Shown: in pieces, positions 17,988 through 26,440 of the stretch | Numbering within the stretch: position 1 is the first letter of the stretch | Layout of the letters: each line of letters opens with the position of its first letter | NCBI RefSeq assembly: GCF_013409205.1 | Contig: NZ_JACCAE010000001.1 | Coordinates: 496,001 to 560,000 of the forward strand | DNA: 64,000 bases | Direction of reading: 5' to 3' | DNA from: Janibacter cremeus | GTDB lineage: Bacteria > Actinomycetota > Actinomycetes > Actinomycetales > Dermatophilaceae | Program-made: the position numbers and the translations under genes | The notes under the pieces: generated by a model | What the model saw: the letters and a program-made list of their open reading frames with translations, nothing else | Told to the model about the DNA's origin: nothing | The model's database searches: none

Positions 17988-18461
17988 CTAGGGGGTGCTG
18001 CTCGCGGTGGCGGGCACTTGCTCCCGGCGCAGTGCGCCGATGGCCGCCTCGAAGTCCTCGAGCGAGTCGAAGGACTGGTAGACGGACGCGAAGCGCAGGT
18101 AGGCGACCTCGTCGAGCTCTCGCAGCGGAGGCAGGATCGCCATGCCCACCTCGTGGGCGTCGATCTCGGCGCTGCCCTGCGAGCGGATGCTCTCCTCCAC
18201 GCGCTGGGCGAGGAGGGCGAGCTGGTCCTCGGTCACCGGTCGGCCCTGGCAGGCCTTGCGGACACCGGAGAGCACCTTGGCCCGGCTGAACGGCTCGGCG
18301 GCCCCCGACCGCTTGGTCACCGACAGGCTCGCGCTCTCCAGCGTGGTGAAACGCCGGGAGCACTCCGGACACTGACGCCGGCGACGGATCGCACTGCCGT
18401 CATCGGCGGTCCGGCTGTCGATGACCCGGGAGTCGGTGTGCCGGCAGAACGGACAGTGCAT
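17988..18461 (-). CDS. nrdR: Transcriptional repressor NrdR, 157 aa
   Basis: Begins [17 protein letters not shown], the zinc ribbon (C-X2-C, closed by CPEC near residue 31), followed by the ATP-cone domain ([20 protein letters not shown]). NrdR senses ATP/dATP and represses ribonucleotide reductase genes by binding paired NrdR boxes. ATG at 18461 starts the zinc ribbon; the open frame upstream is not used. Paired candidate NrdR boxes lie about 100-150 bases upstream, implying autoregulation. nrdJ lies directly downstream. Length is normal for the family. Confidence 0.96.
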   Translation of the reverse strand: MHCPFCRHTDSRVIDSRTADDGSAIRRRRQCPECSRRFTTLESASLSVTKRSGAAEPFSRAKVLSGVRKACQGRPVTEDQLALLAQRVEESIRSQGSAEIDAHEVGMAILPPLRELDEVAYLRFASVYQSFDSLEDFEAAIGALRREQVPATASSTP

Positions 18462-18560
18462 CAGTGACTCCTCTCGGCTCTTGCGGGCGGTCCTGTGGAT
18501 GGAACGGTGGACGAAATGGGGACAGTCCCCCGAATCCTGTGGAGAACCCAACTCATCCTG

Positions 18561-18610
18561 TGTACTAGATGTGGACGAATGACATCCGTGTAACCACTAG
18601 ATGTAGTGAC
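18561..18610 (-). promoter_or_regulatory. Pair of NrdR boxes in the nrdR promoter
   Basis: Two near-identical decamers, TACTAGATGT (18563-18572) and CACTAGATGT (18595-18604), are offset by exactly 32 bases, about three helical turns; the second extends to CACTAGATGTAGTG, an inverted repeat. NrdR binds such paired boxes. The remaining gap 18462-18793 holds three TGTGGA-type DnaA-box-like words (18494, 18538, 18570) and the LysM-gene terminator. Confidence 0.75.
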
Positions 18611-18722
18611 TATTACACCCCCGTCACACAACGGATGCAAGTCCCCGGCGTGGCGCCATCGGTGAGCGGTCACCGAAACTGCGCGAAGCCCGCGATACCG
18701 GGGTCGACCACCCCGACACGCA

Positions 18723-18756
18723 CGTCGGCCACCCCCGAACACGGAGGTGGCCGACG
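18723..18756. terminator. Hairpin downstream of the LysM gene
   Basis: CGTCGGCCACC (18723-18733) and GGTGGCCGACG (18746-18756) are perfect 11-base arms. It lies about 40 bases after the LysM gene stop on the minus strand. Confidence 0.7.
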
Positions 18757-18793
18757 GCCGGCCCGGGCTGGGTCGAAGGGCCCGGGAGGCTTC

Positions 18794-19183
18794 TCAGGAG
18801 GCGGGAATGAGCAGGGTCTGCCCCGCGTGGACGTGGCTCGTGGACAGGTCGTTGGCCTGCCGGATGCGGGTGATCGCGTCGTCCGTCGGCACGCCGGACA
18901 TCTCGAGTGCGGCGATCGAGGTCAGCGTCTGCCCCGTCTCGACGGTGACCTGCTCGGGAGCGGCCGCCTGGCCACCGAAGGCCACGCCCGCGCCGGCGAC
19001 CGAGGCGAGCGCCAGGGTGGCCACAGTCATCGTGAGGCGGCCGCGGCGCGTCAGCCGCACCGCCCCCTTCGTCGCAGTGGGGGCCGCCTCGCCCGTGGGG
19101 ACGGATACGAGGTGGCGGGTGCGGGCCGGTCGGGCTGCGGGCACACCAACCGGCGCGCCGTGGGTGACGGTGAGTGCGGTCAT
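18794..19183 (-). CDS. LysM-domain membrane protein divergent from lexA (candidate SOS division inhibitor), 129 aa
   Basis: A basic, Pro/Ala-rich cytoplasmic N-terminus (about 1-50) is followed by one membrane span (LTMTVATLALASVAGAGVAF) and a C-terminal LysM domain (QVTVETGQTLTSIAALEMSG ... HVHAGQTLLIPAS) that would bind peptidoglycan. In Bacillus (yneA), Corynebacterium (divS) and Mycobacterium (Rv2719c) a small LysM or membrane protein gene beside lexA delays division during the SOS response. The position here, across two SOS boxes, supports the same role, inferred from context and layout rather than from close sequence match. Confidence 0.8.
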   Translation of the reverse strand: MTALTVTHGAPVGVPAARPARTRHLVSVPTGEAAPTATKGAVRLTRRGRLTMTVATLALASVAGAGVAFGGQAAAPEQVTVETGQTLTSIAALEMSGVPTDDAITRIRQANDLSTSHVHAGQTLLIPAS

Positions 19184-19208
19184 CTGGTCCTCCTCGTGGC
19201 GTGTCCTG

Positions 19209-19224
19209 TCGAACCGGTGTTCGA
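19209..19224. promoter_or_regulatory. SOS box (LexA operator), perfect palindrome
   Basis: TCGAAC-CGGT-GTTCGA matches the Gram-positive/actinobacterial LexA consensus exactly. It lies 26 bases upstream of the LysM gene start. Confidence 0.92.
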
Positions 19225-19278
19225 TAGAACGTCTGTACGATGTCTAGCACGGATGTTCGAAGAAGATCAACAACACGC

Positions 19279-19294
19279 TCGAACACATGTTTGA
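19279..19294. promoter_or_regulatory. Second SOS box, one mismatch, on the lexA side
   Basis: TCGAAC-ACAT-GTTTGA deviates from symmetry at one base. Isolated GTTCGA half-sites occur at about 19254 and 19302. It lies 91 bases before lexA and should mediate autorepression. Confidence 0.85.
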
Positions 19295-19384
19295 AATACC
19301 TGTTCGATCGTCCTACTGTCTTCACTACCGAGAAGTTGACCAGCGACCACCGACAACGCTGGTGACACGGACGGAAGGGTCGAG

Positions 19385-20158
19385 ATGAGCAAGGGCACGA
19401 GCAAGGACGCGGACGGCAGCGACAGCACCGTGCGTCACCTCCCGGAGCGGGACAACGGCGAGAGCCTGACCGCCCGCCAGCGCAAGGTGCTCGAGGTCAT
19501 CCGCACCGCCGTCGCGACCCGGGGCTACCCGCCGAGCCTGCGTGAGATCGGGCAGCTCGTCGGCCTGACCAGCCCGAGCTCGGTCGCCCACCAGCTCTCC
19601 TCCCTGGAGCGCAAGGGCTACCTGCGCCGCGACCCCAACCGCCCCCGCGCGATCGAGGTCATCTCCCCCGACGCGGACGCCGATGCCGTCATCGCCGACA
19701 CCGCGGACTTCGGTGGCATGCGCGGTGGCGCCACCGCCGACGACGACGTCGTCGACGTCACCGGCTCCGGCGACGAGCGCCCCGAGGCCAGCTACGTGCC
19801 GGTCCTGGGCGAGATCGCCGCCGGTGTGCCGATCACCGCCGAGGAGCTCGTCGACGACGTCTTCCCGCTGCCGAAGCAGGTTGTCGGCGAGGGATCCCTC
19901 TTCCTGCTCAAGGTCGTCGGCGACTCGATGGTCGACGCGGCCATCTGCGACGGCGACTGGGTCGTCGTGCGCCAGCAGCCGCAGGCCGACAACGGCGACA
20001 TCGTCGCGGCGATGCTCGACAACGAGGCCACGGTCAAGACCTTCAAGCGCACGGACGGTCATGTCTGGCTGCTCCCCCACAACCCTGCCTTCGACCCGAT
20101 CGACGGCGACCACGCGACCATCCTCGGCAAGGTGACCGCAGTCCTGCGCAGCCTCTGA
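19385..20158 (+). CDS. lexA: SOS regulon repressor LexA, 257 aa
   Basis: Represses DNA-damage genes and self-cleaves when stimulated by RecA filaments. The winged HTH lies at about residues 30-95 ([40 protein letters not shown]). The Ala-Gly cleavage site sits in [13 protein letters not shown]. The catalytic Ser is in VVGDSMVDA and the Lys in EATVKTFKR. An acidic Asp-rich linker (about 98-140) is longer than in E. coli LexA, as usual for actinobacteria. GGAAGGG lies 5 bases before the ATG. Two SOS boxes lie upstream. Confidence 0.97.
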   Translation: MSKGTSKDADGSDSTVRHLPERDNGESLTARQRKVLEVIRTAVATRGYPPSLREIGQLVGLTSPSSVAHQLSSLERKGYLRRDPNRPRAIEVISPDADADAVIADTADFGGMRGGATADDDVVDVTGSGDERPEASYVPVLGEIAAGVPITAEELVDDVFPLPKQVVGEGSLFLLKVVGDSMVDAAICDGDWVVVRQQPQADNGDIVAAMLDNEATVKTFKRTDGHVWLLPHNPAFDPIDGDHATILGKVTAVLRSL

Positions 20159-20164
20159 GGGACA

Positions 20165-20593
20165 ATGGGCGGCATGGGTAGATGGACGTCCGCACTGGTA
20201 CTGCTGCTCGCGGGCGTCGCCCTGGCCATCCAAGGGGTCCGCAGCGACAACTCATCCAACTTCGTGCTGTGCGTCGGCGCCCTCGTCGTCGCGTGGTGGT
20301 TCTCCCCACTCAACGGTCGGGGTGGGCCGCGGCACACCGAGGTCGAGTCACGGCCGGATGACTTCCCCGTCGTCATCTACTGGCGCCCGGGCTGCGTGTA
20401 CTGCATGCGCCTGCGCGGCGCTCTCGGCAAGGACAAGGACCGGGCAACTTGGATCAGCATCTGGGCGGACGAGGATGCGGCGGCCTTCGTCCGCTCGGTC
20501 AACAACGGCAACGAAACCGTCCCCACCGTGCGGGTCGGCGAGACGGTCCGCACCAACCCCGACCCAGCGATCATCAAGACCGCCCTTCGCTGA
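20165..20593 (+). CDS. Membrane-anchored glutaredoxin-like protein, 142 aa
   Basis: Two hydrophobic spans (WTSALVLLLAGVALAIQGV and NFVLCVGALVVAWWF) precede a glutaredoxin/mycoredoxin fold with the active site RPGCVYCMRLR near residue 78 and the cis-Pro in NNGNETVPTVRVG. The C-X2-C motif would carry out thiol-disulfide exchange, probably on the cytoplasmic face. The ATG at 20165 is 7 bases after the lexA stop with GAGGGA overlapping that stop; ATG at 20174 is an alternative. Readthrough from lexA would make it SOS-inducible, which is inference. Confidence 0.82.
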   Translation: MGGMGRWTSALVLLLAGVALAIQGVRSDNSSNFVLCVGALVVAWWFSPLNGRGGPRHTEVESRPDDFPVVIYWRPGCVYCMRLRGALGKDKDRATWISIWADEDAAAFVRSVNNGNETVPTVRVGETVRTNPDPAIIKTALR

Positions 20594-20601
20594 GACTCTC
20601 C

Positions 20602-21465
20602 TCAGGCGCTCGCGCTCACCCGATCCAGCGACTGCGTCAGCGCGCGAAGGGAGTCGGCCAGCTCCCCGTCGACGCGGTGGTCGACGAGGTCGTCACCACG
20701 GCTCGGCCCCCGGGTGATCAGCGCAACCGGGATGCCACGCTTGGCGGCCCGGCGCACGAAGCGCAGGCCGGACATCACCTGCAACGAGCTGCCGAGCACG
20801 AGCAGGCTCGGCGCGGCATCGGTCAGGTCGAAGCAGTGCTGGACCGTCGGCTTGTCCACCGCTCCCCCGAAGAAGACGACGTCCGGCTTGAGGGTGTCCT
20901 GCCCGCAGGAGGTACAGATCGGGGTCCTGAAGCGCTCGACGTCCACGGCGTCGAGCCGCACGTCACCATCCGGGCGGATCTCGTCGCTGTCGACATCGAA
21001 GCCGGGATTCTCCGCAGCCATCCGCTCGTCGAGGACGGGACGCCCCACCCGGGCGTGACAGGTCAGGCAGACGACCTCGACGAGATTGCCGTGCAGCTCG
21101 ACGACGTCACGGGTGCCGGCGGCCTGGTGCAGGCCATCGACGTTCTGCGTGATCACCGGCCCCACGGCATCGAGCCGTTGCAGGTCGCTGACGAAGTGGT
21201 GCGACGCATTGGGCCGTGCCGCGTGGAAGCGACGCCAGCCGACGAAGCTGCGCGCCCAGTAGCGCCGCCGCGCCTCGCTGCTGCCGACGAACTCCGTCAG
21301 GTGCATCGGCGTGACCTTCCGCTGGCCGTCCGGGCCGCGGTAGTCGGGGATGCCGGAGTCGGTGGACATGCCGGCGCCCGTGAGTACCAGTGCCGGTCCC
21401 GCCGACAGCACGCGGGCGATGTCCTCGATCACCCACCCAGTATGCGACGAGCCCGGGCGGTCCAT
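20602..21465 (-). CDS. Sir2-family NAD-dependent protein deacetylase, 287 aa
   Basis: Removes acyl groups from lysines with NAD consumption. The Rossmann NAD site is GAGMSTDSGIPDYRGPDG, followed by TQNVDGLHQAAG and the catalytic His in VVELHGNLVEVVC. Zinc cysteines are CLTC (about residue 145) and CTSC (about 200). The GSSLQV motif of the NAD pocket is present. The start at 21465 (ATG behind GGGGAG) was preferred; the frame extends to 21486, which nearly meets the divergent LysR gene. It converges with the glutaredoxin gene. Confidence 0.93.
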   Translation of the reverse strand: MDRPGSSHTGWVIEDIARVLSAGPALVLTGAGMSTDSGIPDYRGPDGQRKVTPMHLTEFVGSSEARRRYWARSFVGWRRFHAARPNASHHFVSDLQRLDAVGPVITQNVDGLHQAAGTRDVVELHGNLVEVVCLTCHARVGRPVLDERMAAENPGFDVDSDEIRPDGDVRLDAVDVERFRTPICTSCGQDTLKPDVVFFGGAVDKPTVQHCFDLTDAAPSLLVLGSSLQVMSGLRFVRRAAKRGIPVALITRGPSRGDDLVDHRVDGELADSLRALTQSLDRVSASA

Positions 21466-21492
21466 CCACTCCCCACGGCTTAGCATGGCGGC

Positions 21493-22404
21493 ATGATCGA
21501 CGCCGCAGGGCTACGCGTGATGCGCGCCATCGCCGAGGAGGGTAGCTTCACCGCCGCCGCCCTCGCCCTCGGCTACTCGCAACCGGCCGTGTCCCAGATG
21601 GTCAAGCGGCTGGAGCAGCGCACGGGCACCGTGCTGGTCGAGAAGGTCGGACGCTCCGTGCGCCTGACCGAGGCCGGCAACGTCCTCGCCCGCCACGCTG
21701 CGCCCGTGCTCGCTGCGCTCGACGCAGCCGAGGAGGAGGTCGCCGCGATCGCCGGGCTGCGCTCCGGCCGGGTACGCCTGATGGCCTTCCCGTCCTCGTC
21801 GGTCACGCTCGTCCCCCGCGCGTTGGCCGCCGTACGCCGGCAGTACCCGGACCTGTCGGTGCAGTTCGCCGAGGCCGAGCCACCCGAGTCGATCGCCGCA
21901 CTGCGCTCCGGCGAGGTCGACCTCGCGGTCGCCTTCTCCTACGACGGCAGCGACATCGCCCGGGGTGAGGACCTCGAGGGCTTCGCCGTGCACCCCTTGC
22001 TCGAGGAGGAGGTGCGCGTCGCCCTCCCCCGCGACCATGGCCTTGCCGAGCAGGACGTCGTCTCGATGACCGACCTGACCGACGAGGACTGGATCGCCGG
22101 ATGTCCCCGCTGTCGCGGGCACCTGCTGCAGATCGCCAACAACGCCGGCTTCGCGCCGAAGGTCGCCTTCGAGACCGAGGACTACGTCGCGGTCCAGGGG
22201 TTCGTCGCAGCCGGCCTCGGGGTCGCCCTCATCCCCGACCTCATCCGGGACGCGACCTCCAACCCTGACGTGGCCATCCGGCCGCTCGACCCGACGAGCT
22301 ACCGCCGGATCCATGCGGTCACGACCGAAGACCTGCTCAAGGTGCCGGCCGTCGCCGCCACCCTCGAGGCGCTCCTCGCCTCCGCGGGTGCCGTCGCACA
22401 CTGA
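21493..22404 (+). CDS. LysR-family transcriptional regulator, 303 aa
   Basis: An N-terminal winged HTH (MRAIAEEGSFTAAALALGYS, QPAVSQMVKRLEQRTG) is followed by a periplasmic-binding-like effector domain (about 90-300; VRLMAFPSSSVTLVPRALAA, GLGVALIPDLI). It is divergent from the Sir2 gene by about 27 bases, so it may control that gene as well as itself, but no clear operator was recognised. The Cys pair GCPRCRG near residue 202 is unusual and might sense metal or redox; that is speculation. Effector unknown. Confidence 0.92.
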   Translation: MIDAAGLRVMRAIAEEGSFTAAALALGYSQPAVSQMVKRLEQRTGTVLVEKVGRSVRLTEAGNVLARHAAPVLAALDAAEEEVAAIAGLRSGRVRLMAFPSSSVTLVPRALAAVRRQYPDLSVQFAEAEPPESIAALRSGEVDLAVAFSYDGSDIARGEDLEGFAVHPLLEEEVRVALPRDHGLAEQDVVSMTDLTDEDWIAGCPRCRGHLLQIANNAGFAPKVAFETEDYVAVQGFVAAGLGVALIPDLIRDATSNPDVAIRPLDPTSYRRIHAVTTEDLLKVPAVAATLEALLASAGAVAH

Positions 22405-22585
22405 CGAGCAGGGGCAGCGCCTCCTTCCTCCAGGCGGACTCCTATCCGCACTACTACTCGCCACACGCGATGTGATGTGTGCCATGCTCCCTCTCAGGCA
22501 ATTCACAGTTACCGCACACGATTCGTCGGGGGAACGCACAGCGGATCCACGACGGACCGATGCAGGACACGAGAGCAGGCACGAC

Positions 22586-23962
22586 ATGGGAACACTGAAG
22601 AGGGCCGGGTTCATCACCGGATCCGTCGCTCTGACCGTCGCGATGGCACCTGGATCTGCACTGGCTGCAGACTGCGGCAGCCCCGCCCGGGATGCGATCT
22701 ACAAAACCGTCCACCACGACGCCAAGACCGAGCGGGTGGTGGACACCCCGGCGCACACGGTTGAGGGAGAGCACCACCCTGCCGTGACGCACGTGGAGCT
22801 CGAGTACGGCATCTACACGCCCGGGGAGACAACCACCGAGTGGGTCCGGGAGGGGCAGGAGCCCACCGAGGGCTACACACCGACAGGTGAGCAGCGGACC
22901 GTCACGGACCAAGAAGCCTACGACGACCCGGACACCACCTACGTCGAGCGCAAGTACGTCATGCTGGTCGAGGACGGCGGATCCTGGGACTCGAGGGACG
23001 TCTGGTCGCAGAATCCCCCCGGTCCGGGTGACTGGGAGGCCCACAACTTCCGGCAGATCAGCAACGGTGACGGTCAGGCTGCGTGGACGGAGACCGTGGA
23101 CCATCCAGCGCAGACCCACCAGGAGCACCAGTACCGCACCCGGACCTACACGGACTGGTTCGCAGAGGGCGAGAAGATCCCCGTCGGGCTGGAACGCACC
23201 GGCGCGTACGCGGAGCACGATGGCGTGATCGAGTGGGAGTACACACGCTACGAGTACCTGTGGTTCGCCGAGGATGCCGAGGTCCCGGATGGCTACGAGC
23301 GCGTATTCAATACCTCCCGGACTGTCGTCGATACTCCGGCGTGGACCGAGACCATCGAGCACGAGGCGATCCCTGAGACCTTCTACGTCGAATACCAGTG
23401 GAGGCTGTGGCAGCCCGAGTACACCGAGACCTTCGAGTGGTTTCAGGACGGTCAGGCCCCTGATGGCTGGGACCCCACTGATGAGACCCGGGAAGTGACC
23501 ACCCCGGGTGAGCACCACCCCGCCGTGACGCACGAGGAGTACGAATACAGTCACACCGCTGAGGGGACGACCCAGATCGGCTGGTTCCGGGAGGGCGAGC
23601 AGCCTGAGGGATGGACCCTGCCCTTCGAGGGCCCGCTGCCCACCCGCACGGTGATCGACGAGCAGGCATGGACGGAGGATGACGTCGAGGTCCCGGCCAC
23701 CTATGCGACGGTGACCACCAAGGACGCCTTCGACGAGGAAGTCCTCGTCCAGCAGGCGGTCCCGGCAGGCGAAGAGTGCGTGGACCCCGTGGAGCCTGTG
23801 GACAGCGGGACCACGCCGCAGCTACCGGCTGTCGTCCAGACGGACGGCTTCAGCGGCTCCGGGGGAGACAACACCGCCGGGCTCGCCCTCGGTGGACTCC
23901 TGCTCGCCGGCGCCGGAGCCGGGGTGGTCGTCGTGGCCCGTCGCCGTCAGGACCAGAGCTGA
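22586..23962 (+). CDS. Secreted repeat protein with C-terminal membrane anchor, 458 aa
   Basis: A signal peptide (MGTLKRAGFITGSVALTVAM, cleavage after ALA near residue 27) leads to an exported region made of five degenerate units, each with a W[FV]-x2-[GD]-x2-[IV]?P-x-G turn: WVREGQEPTEGY, WFAEGEKIPVGL, WFAEDAEVPDGY, WFQDGQAPDGW, WFREGEQPEGW. Units also share Thr/Glu/His-rich strands such as GEHHPAVTHVELEY and GEHHPAVTHEEYEY. The chain ends with a Ser/Gly linker, one membrane span (LALGGLLLAGAGAGVVVVA) and RRRQ, the form of a sortase substrate, but no LPXTG or LAXTG is present. The frame opens far upstream; ATG at 22586 starts the signal peptide. Probably a cell-surface adhesin or matrix protein; function unknown. 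Confidence 0.8.
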   Translation: MGTLKRAGFITGSVALTVAMAPGSALAADCGSPARDAIYKTVHHDAKTERVVDTPAHTVEGEHHPAVTHVELEYGIYTPGETTTEWVREGQEPTEGYTPTGEQRTVTDQEAYDDPDTTYVERKYVMLVEDGGSWDSRDVWSQNPPGPGDWEAHNFRQISNGDGQAAWTETVDHPAQTHQEHQYRTRTYTDWFAEGEKIPVGLERTGAYAEHDGVIEWEYTRYEYLWFAEDAEVPDGYERVFNTSRTVVDTPAWTETIEHEAIPETFYVEYQWRLWQPEYTETFEWFQDGQAPDGWDPTDETREVTTPGEHHPAVTHEEYEYSHTAEGTTQIGWFREGEQPEGWTLPFEGPLPTRTVIDEQAWTEDDVEVPATYATVTTKDAFDEEVLVQQAVPAGEECVDPVEPVDSGTTPQLPAVVQTDGFSGSGGDNTAGLALGGLLLAGAGAGVVVVARRRQDQS

Positions 23963-24052
23963 GGCAGTACGCCATCTGACCGGGTCAGGGCATGACACGG
24001 GCCGTCGGATCGGGACCCCCGAACCGGCGGCCCGTACCCGTTGCCCGCCCGG

Positions 24053-26440
24053 TCAGTGCGACGTGACGACCCGTGGCCCGTCGAGGACGGCGATGTCACC
24101 ATCGGTGTCGGTGCGCAGGACCCGGGAGGCATGTCGCGTGGCCCAGGTCAGCGCGGACGGCGTGGGATGTCCGTAGTCGTTGTCGGCACCGACGCTGATC
24201 AGGGCCACCGGTGCAGCAACCTCGTCCAGGAAGGCCTCCTCGAAGTTGCTCGACCCGTGGTGGGGCATCTTCAGCACCTCGAGCTCGTCGGCAGCCGCTG
24301 CCATCGCCGGGTCACGACGCAGGGCGAGCAGCAGGGCGTGGCCGGCCTCGCGTTCGACATCACCCAGCAGCAACGCGTCGATGTCCCCGGTGCGCACGTG
24401 CAGCACGACGCTGGCGTTGTTGGCCTGTGACCCGCCGGCGATCGGCCGCGCCGGCCACCACGCGCTCGCGCTCACCCCACCGAGCTCGAACCGGTCGCCA
24501 GCCACTACCGATCGCACCGGCACGTCGTGCTCCCTCGCGATCTCGTGGACCTGCCGAGCCGCCCACTCCGGCTCGGCCACCGGCGTGACGAGGATCGACC
24601 CGACCGCACGTCCATCGACCGCCGCCTCGAGGCCGCCGACGTGGTCCTCGTGGAAGTGCGTGAGCACGACGGCATCGAGGGTGCGCACCCCGAGCCGGGT
24701 CAGGCACCCATCGATGCCCCCGTCCGCCGGTCCGACGTCGACGAGCACCGCGCGGCCCGGGCCCGAGGCGAGGACCAGCCCGTCGCCCTGGCCGACATCA
24801 CAGGCGACGGCCCGCCACCCCGGGGGCGGCCAGCCGAGGCTGCGGGAGGGCACCGCCCCGGCGGTGAGCACGACGAGGACCCCGAGCGCGACGAGCGGGC
24901 TCGCCCGGGCGCGGTGCAGCAGCCACGGTCCCGCGAGGATCCCCAGGGCCGTCAGGACGGCGAGCAGCACCGCGCCGGTGGCACCGTCCGGCCACGGCAG
25001 GGTCCCGCCGGGCACATCCGCGGACACCCGGGCGGTCCACGCGATGGCCAGGGCGAAGGGGGTCCCCACCCACCCGACGAGCGTCGCCACGCTCGTGCTC
25101 ACGACCGCGACGAGTGCGGCGCTCACGCCCAGGACGGTGGCCGGTGCGACGAAGGGAGCGGCGACGAGGTTGGCGGCGACGGCGATGAGACTGACATTGC
25201 CCTGGAGCAGGACGATGACCGGGCCGCAGACGAGCTGGGCCGCCAGCGGGATCGCGACCGCGGGACCGACCAGGTGCAGCTGGCGGGGCAGGTGCGCATT
25301 GATCGCCGCCGACCACGGCCGGACGAAGAGCAGCAGCCCCAGGGTTGCCAGCGTCGACAGCACGAACCCGTACGAGCGCGCGAGCCACGGGTCGATCGCG
25401 AGCAGCACGAGCACCGCCGTGCACAGCACCGGCGTGCCTGCCCCGCGGCGGGACGTGCTCATCCCCAGCAGGCCGATCGCCCCCATCGTCGCGGCCCGGA
25501 TGACACTGGGCTCCGGTCGGGCCAGGACGACGAAGAACGCCAGCCCGGCGCCGGCCACCCAGGGTCGCCACCGTCGTGGCAGCCCGCCCAGCCGGCAGGC
25601 GCCGACGAGTGCCGCGAGGACGACGGCGACGTTGGACCCGCTCACCGCCGACAGGTGGCTCATCCCGGTGACGAGCATGTCGTCGGTCAGCGGCTGCGGG
25701 GTCATCGAGGTGTCACCGATGACCAGGGCGGGCAGCAGCGCACGCGCATCGGCCGGCAGCGGGTCGACCGCCTCGCGCATCCCGGTGCGCAGGTGCTCGG
25801 CTCCCGCGCGGACCGTGGAGCGCTCCCCCACCGGCACGGGCGGGCCGCGCGGGCTGAGCTGCGCGACCTCCGGGTCCGCGGGATCGGCCGGTGAGAGCTT
25901 GCCGGTCAGCTCGATCCGGTCGTGCCAGCCGACTTCGGTCCACGCGGCGTCGCCCCGGATGAAGACCGGCGCGTGGACCTGCGTCCTCTCCGCCCGCGAG
26001 GTGACGCTCGTCAGGCGGACCCGCAGGAAGGCCTGCTGCGGGGCGTCACCCCCGTCCTCTCCCGCGGACCGACCCGCGCGGACCCTGGGCTCGGTCAGGA
26101 CCACCCCTTGGGCCCGCACCATCGCCCCCCGCTCGGCGAGCTCGTGGACGGGCCCGAGCTGTCGTCGCCACTCGTGCGCGGCCGAGGTACCGAGCACGAG
26201 CACCATCGCGACGAGGGTGAGCGCGAGCACGCCGGGACCGTCGCGCCGCCAGGACGGCCGAGCGTGCCGGCCGCGGTATCGCACCCCGGCCACCACGAGG
26301 CCGATCAGGAACACGACGGCGGCAGCAGCCCCCTTCGCCCGCAGGGCCCCCGGCCAGGACAGTGCCCATGCCCCCACCGCCCACGCGGTCAGGCACGGCA
26401 GCAACAGCCGCAGGTCGAGCACCTGTCGGGCGGGAGTCAC
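24053..26440 (-). CDS. comEC: ComEC/Rec2-family DNA uptake channel protein, 795 aa
   Basis: Forms the inner-membrane channel for single-stranded DNA in natural transformation. The N-terminal membrane part and soluble domain cover about 1-230; the Competence domain with many spans runs from about 235 to 520 (GDTSMTPQPLTDDMLVTGMS, HLSAVSGSNVAVVLAALVG). The C-terminal metallo-beta-lactamase domain has the zinc motif THFHEDHVGG near residue 610 and KMPHHGSSNFEEAFL. GTG start overlaps the comEA stop by 4 bases. All parts look intact, so DNA uptake is plausible; comFA and pilus genes are not in the window. Confidence 0.93.
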   Translation of the reverse strand: MTPARQVLDLRLLLPCLTAWAVGAWALSWPGALRAKGAAAAVVFLIGLVVAGVRYRGRHARPSWRRDGPGVLALTLVAMVLVLGTSAAHEWRRQLGPVHELAERGAMVRAQGVVLTEPRVRAGRSAGEDGGDAPQQAFLRVRLTSVTSRAERTQVHAPVFIRGDAAWTEVGWHDRIELTGKLSPADPADPEVAQLSPRGPPVPVGERSTVRAGAEHLRTGMREAVDPLPADARALLPALVIGDTSMTPQPLTDDMLVTGMSHLSAVSGSNVAVVLAALVGACRLGGLPRRWRPWVAGAGLAFFVVLARPEPSVIRAATMGAIGLLGMSTSRRGAGTPVLCTAVLVLLAIDPWLARSYGFVLSTLATLGLLLFVRPWSAAINAHLPRQLHLVGPAVAIPLAAQLVCGPVIVLLQGNVSLIAVAANLVAAPFVAPATVLGVSAALVAVVSTSVATLVGWVGTPFALAIAWTARVSADVPGGTLPWPDGATGAVLLAVLTALGILAGPWLLHRARASPLVALGVLVVLTAGAVPSRSLGWPPPGWRAVACDVGQGDGLVLASGPGRAVLVDVGPADGGIDGCLTRLGVRTLDAVVLTHFHEDHVGGLEAAVDGRAVGSILVTPVAEPEWAARQVHEIAREHDVPVRSVVAGDRFELGGVSASAWWPARPIAGGSQANNASVVLHVRTGDIDALLLGDVEREAGHALLLALRRDPAMAAAADELEVLKMPHHGSSNFEEAFLDEVAAPVALISVGADNDYGHPTPSALTWATRHASRVLRTDTDGDIAVLDGPRVVTSH

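Noticed and set aside
23810..23870. Sortase signal in the secreted repeat protein
   Set aside because: LPAVVQTDG resembles but does not match LPXTG or LAXTG; kept only as a membrane anchor.
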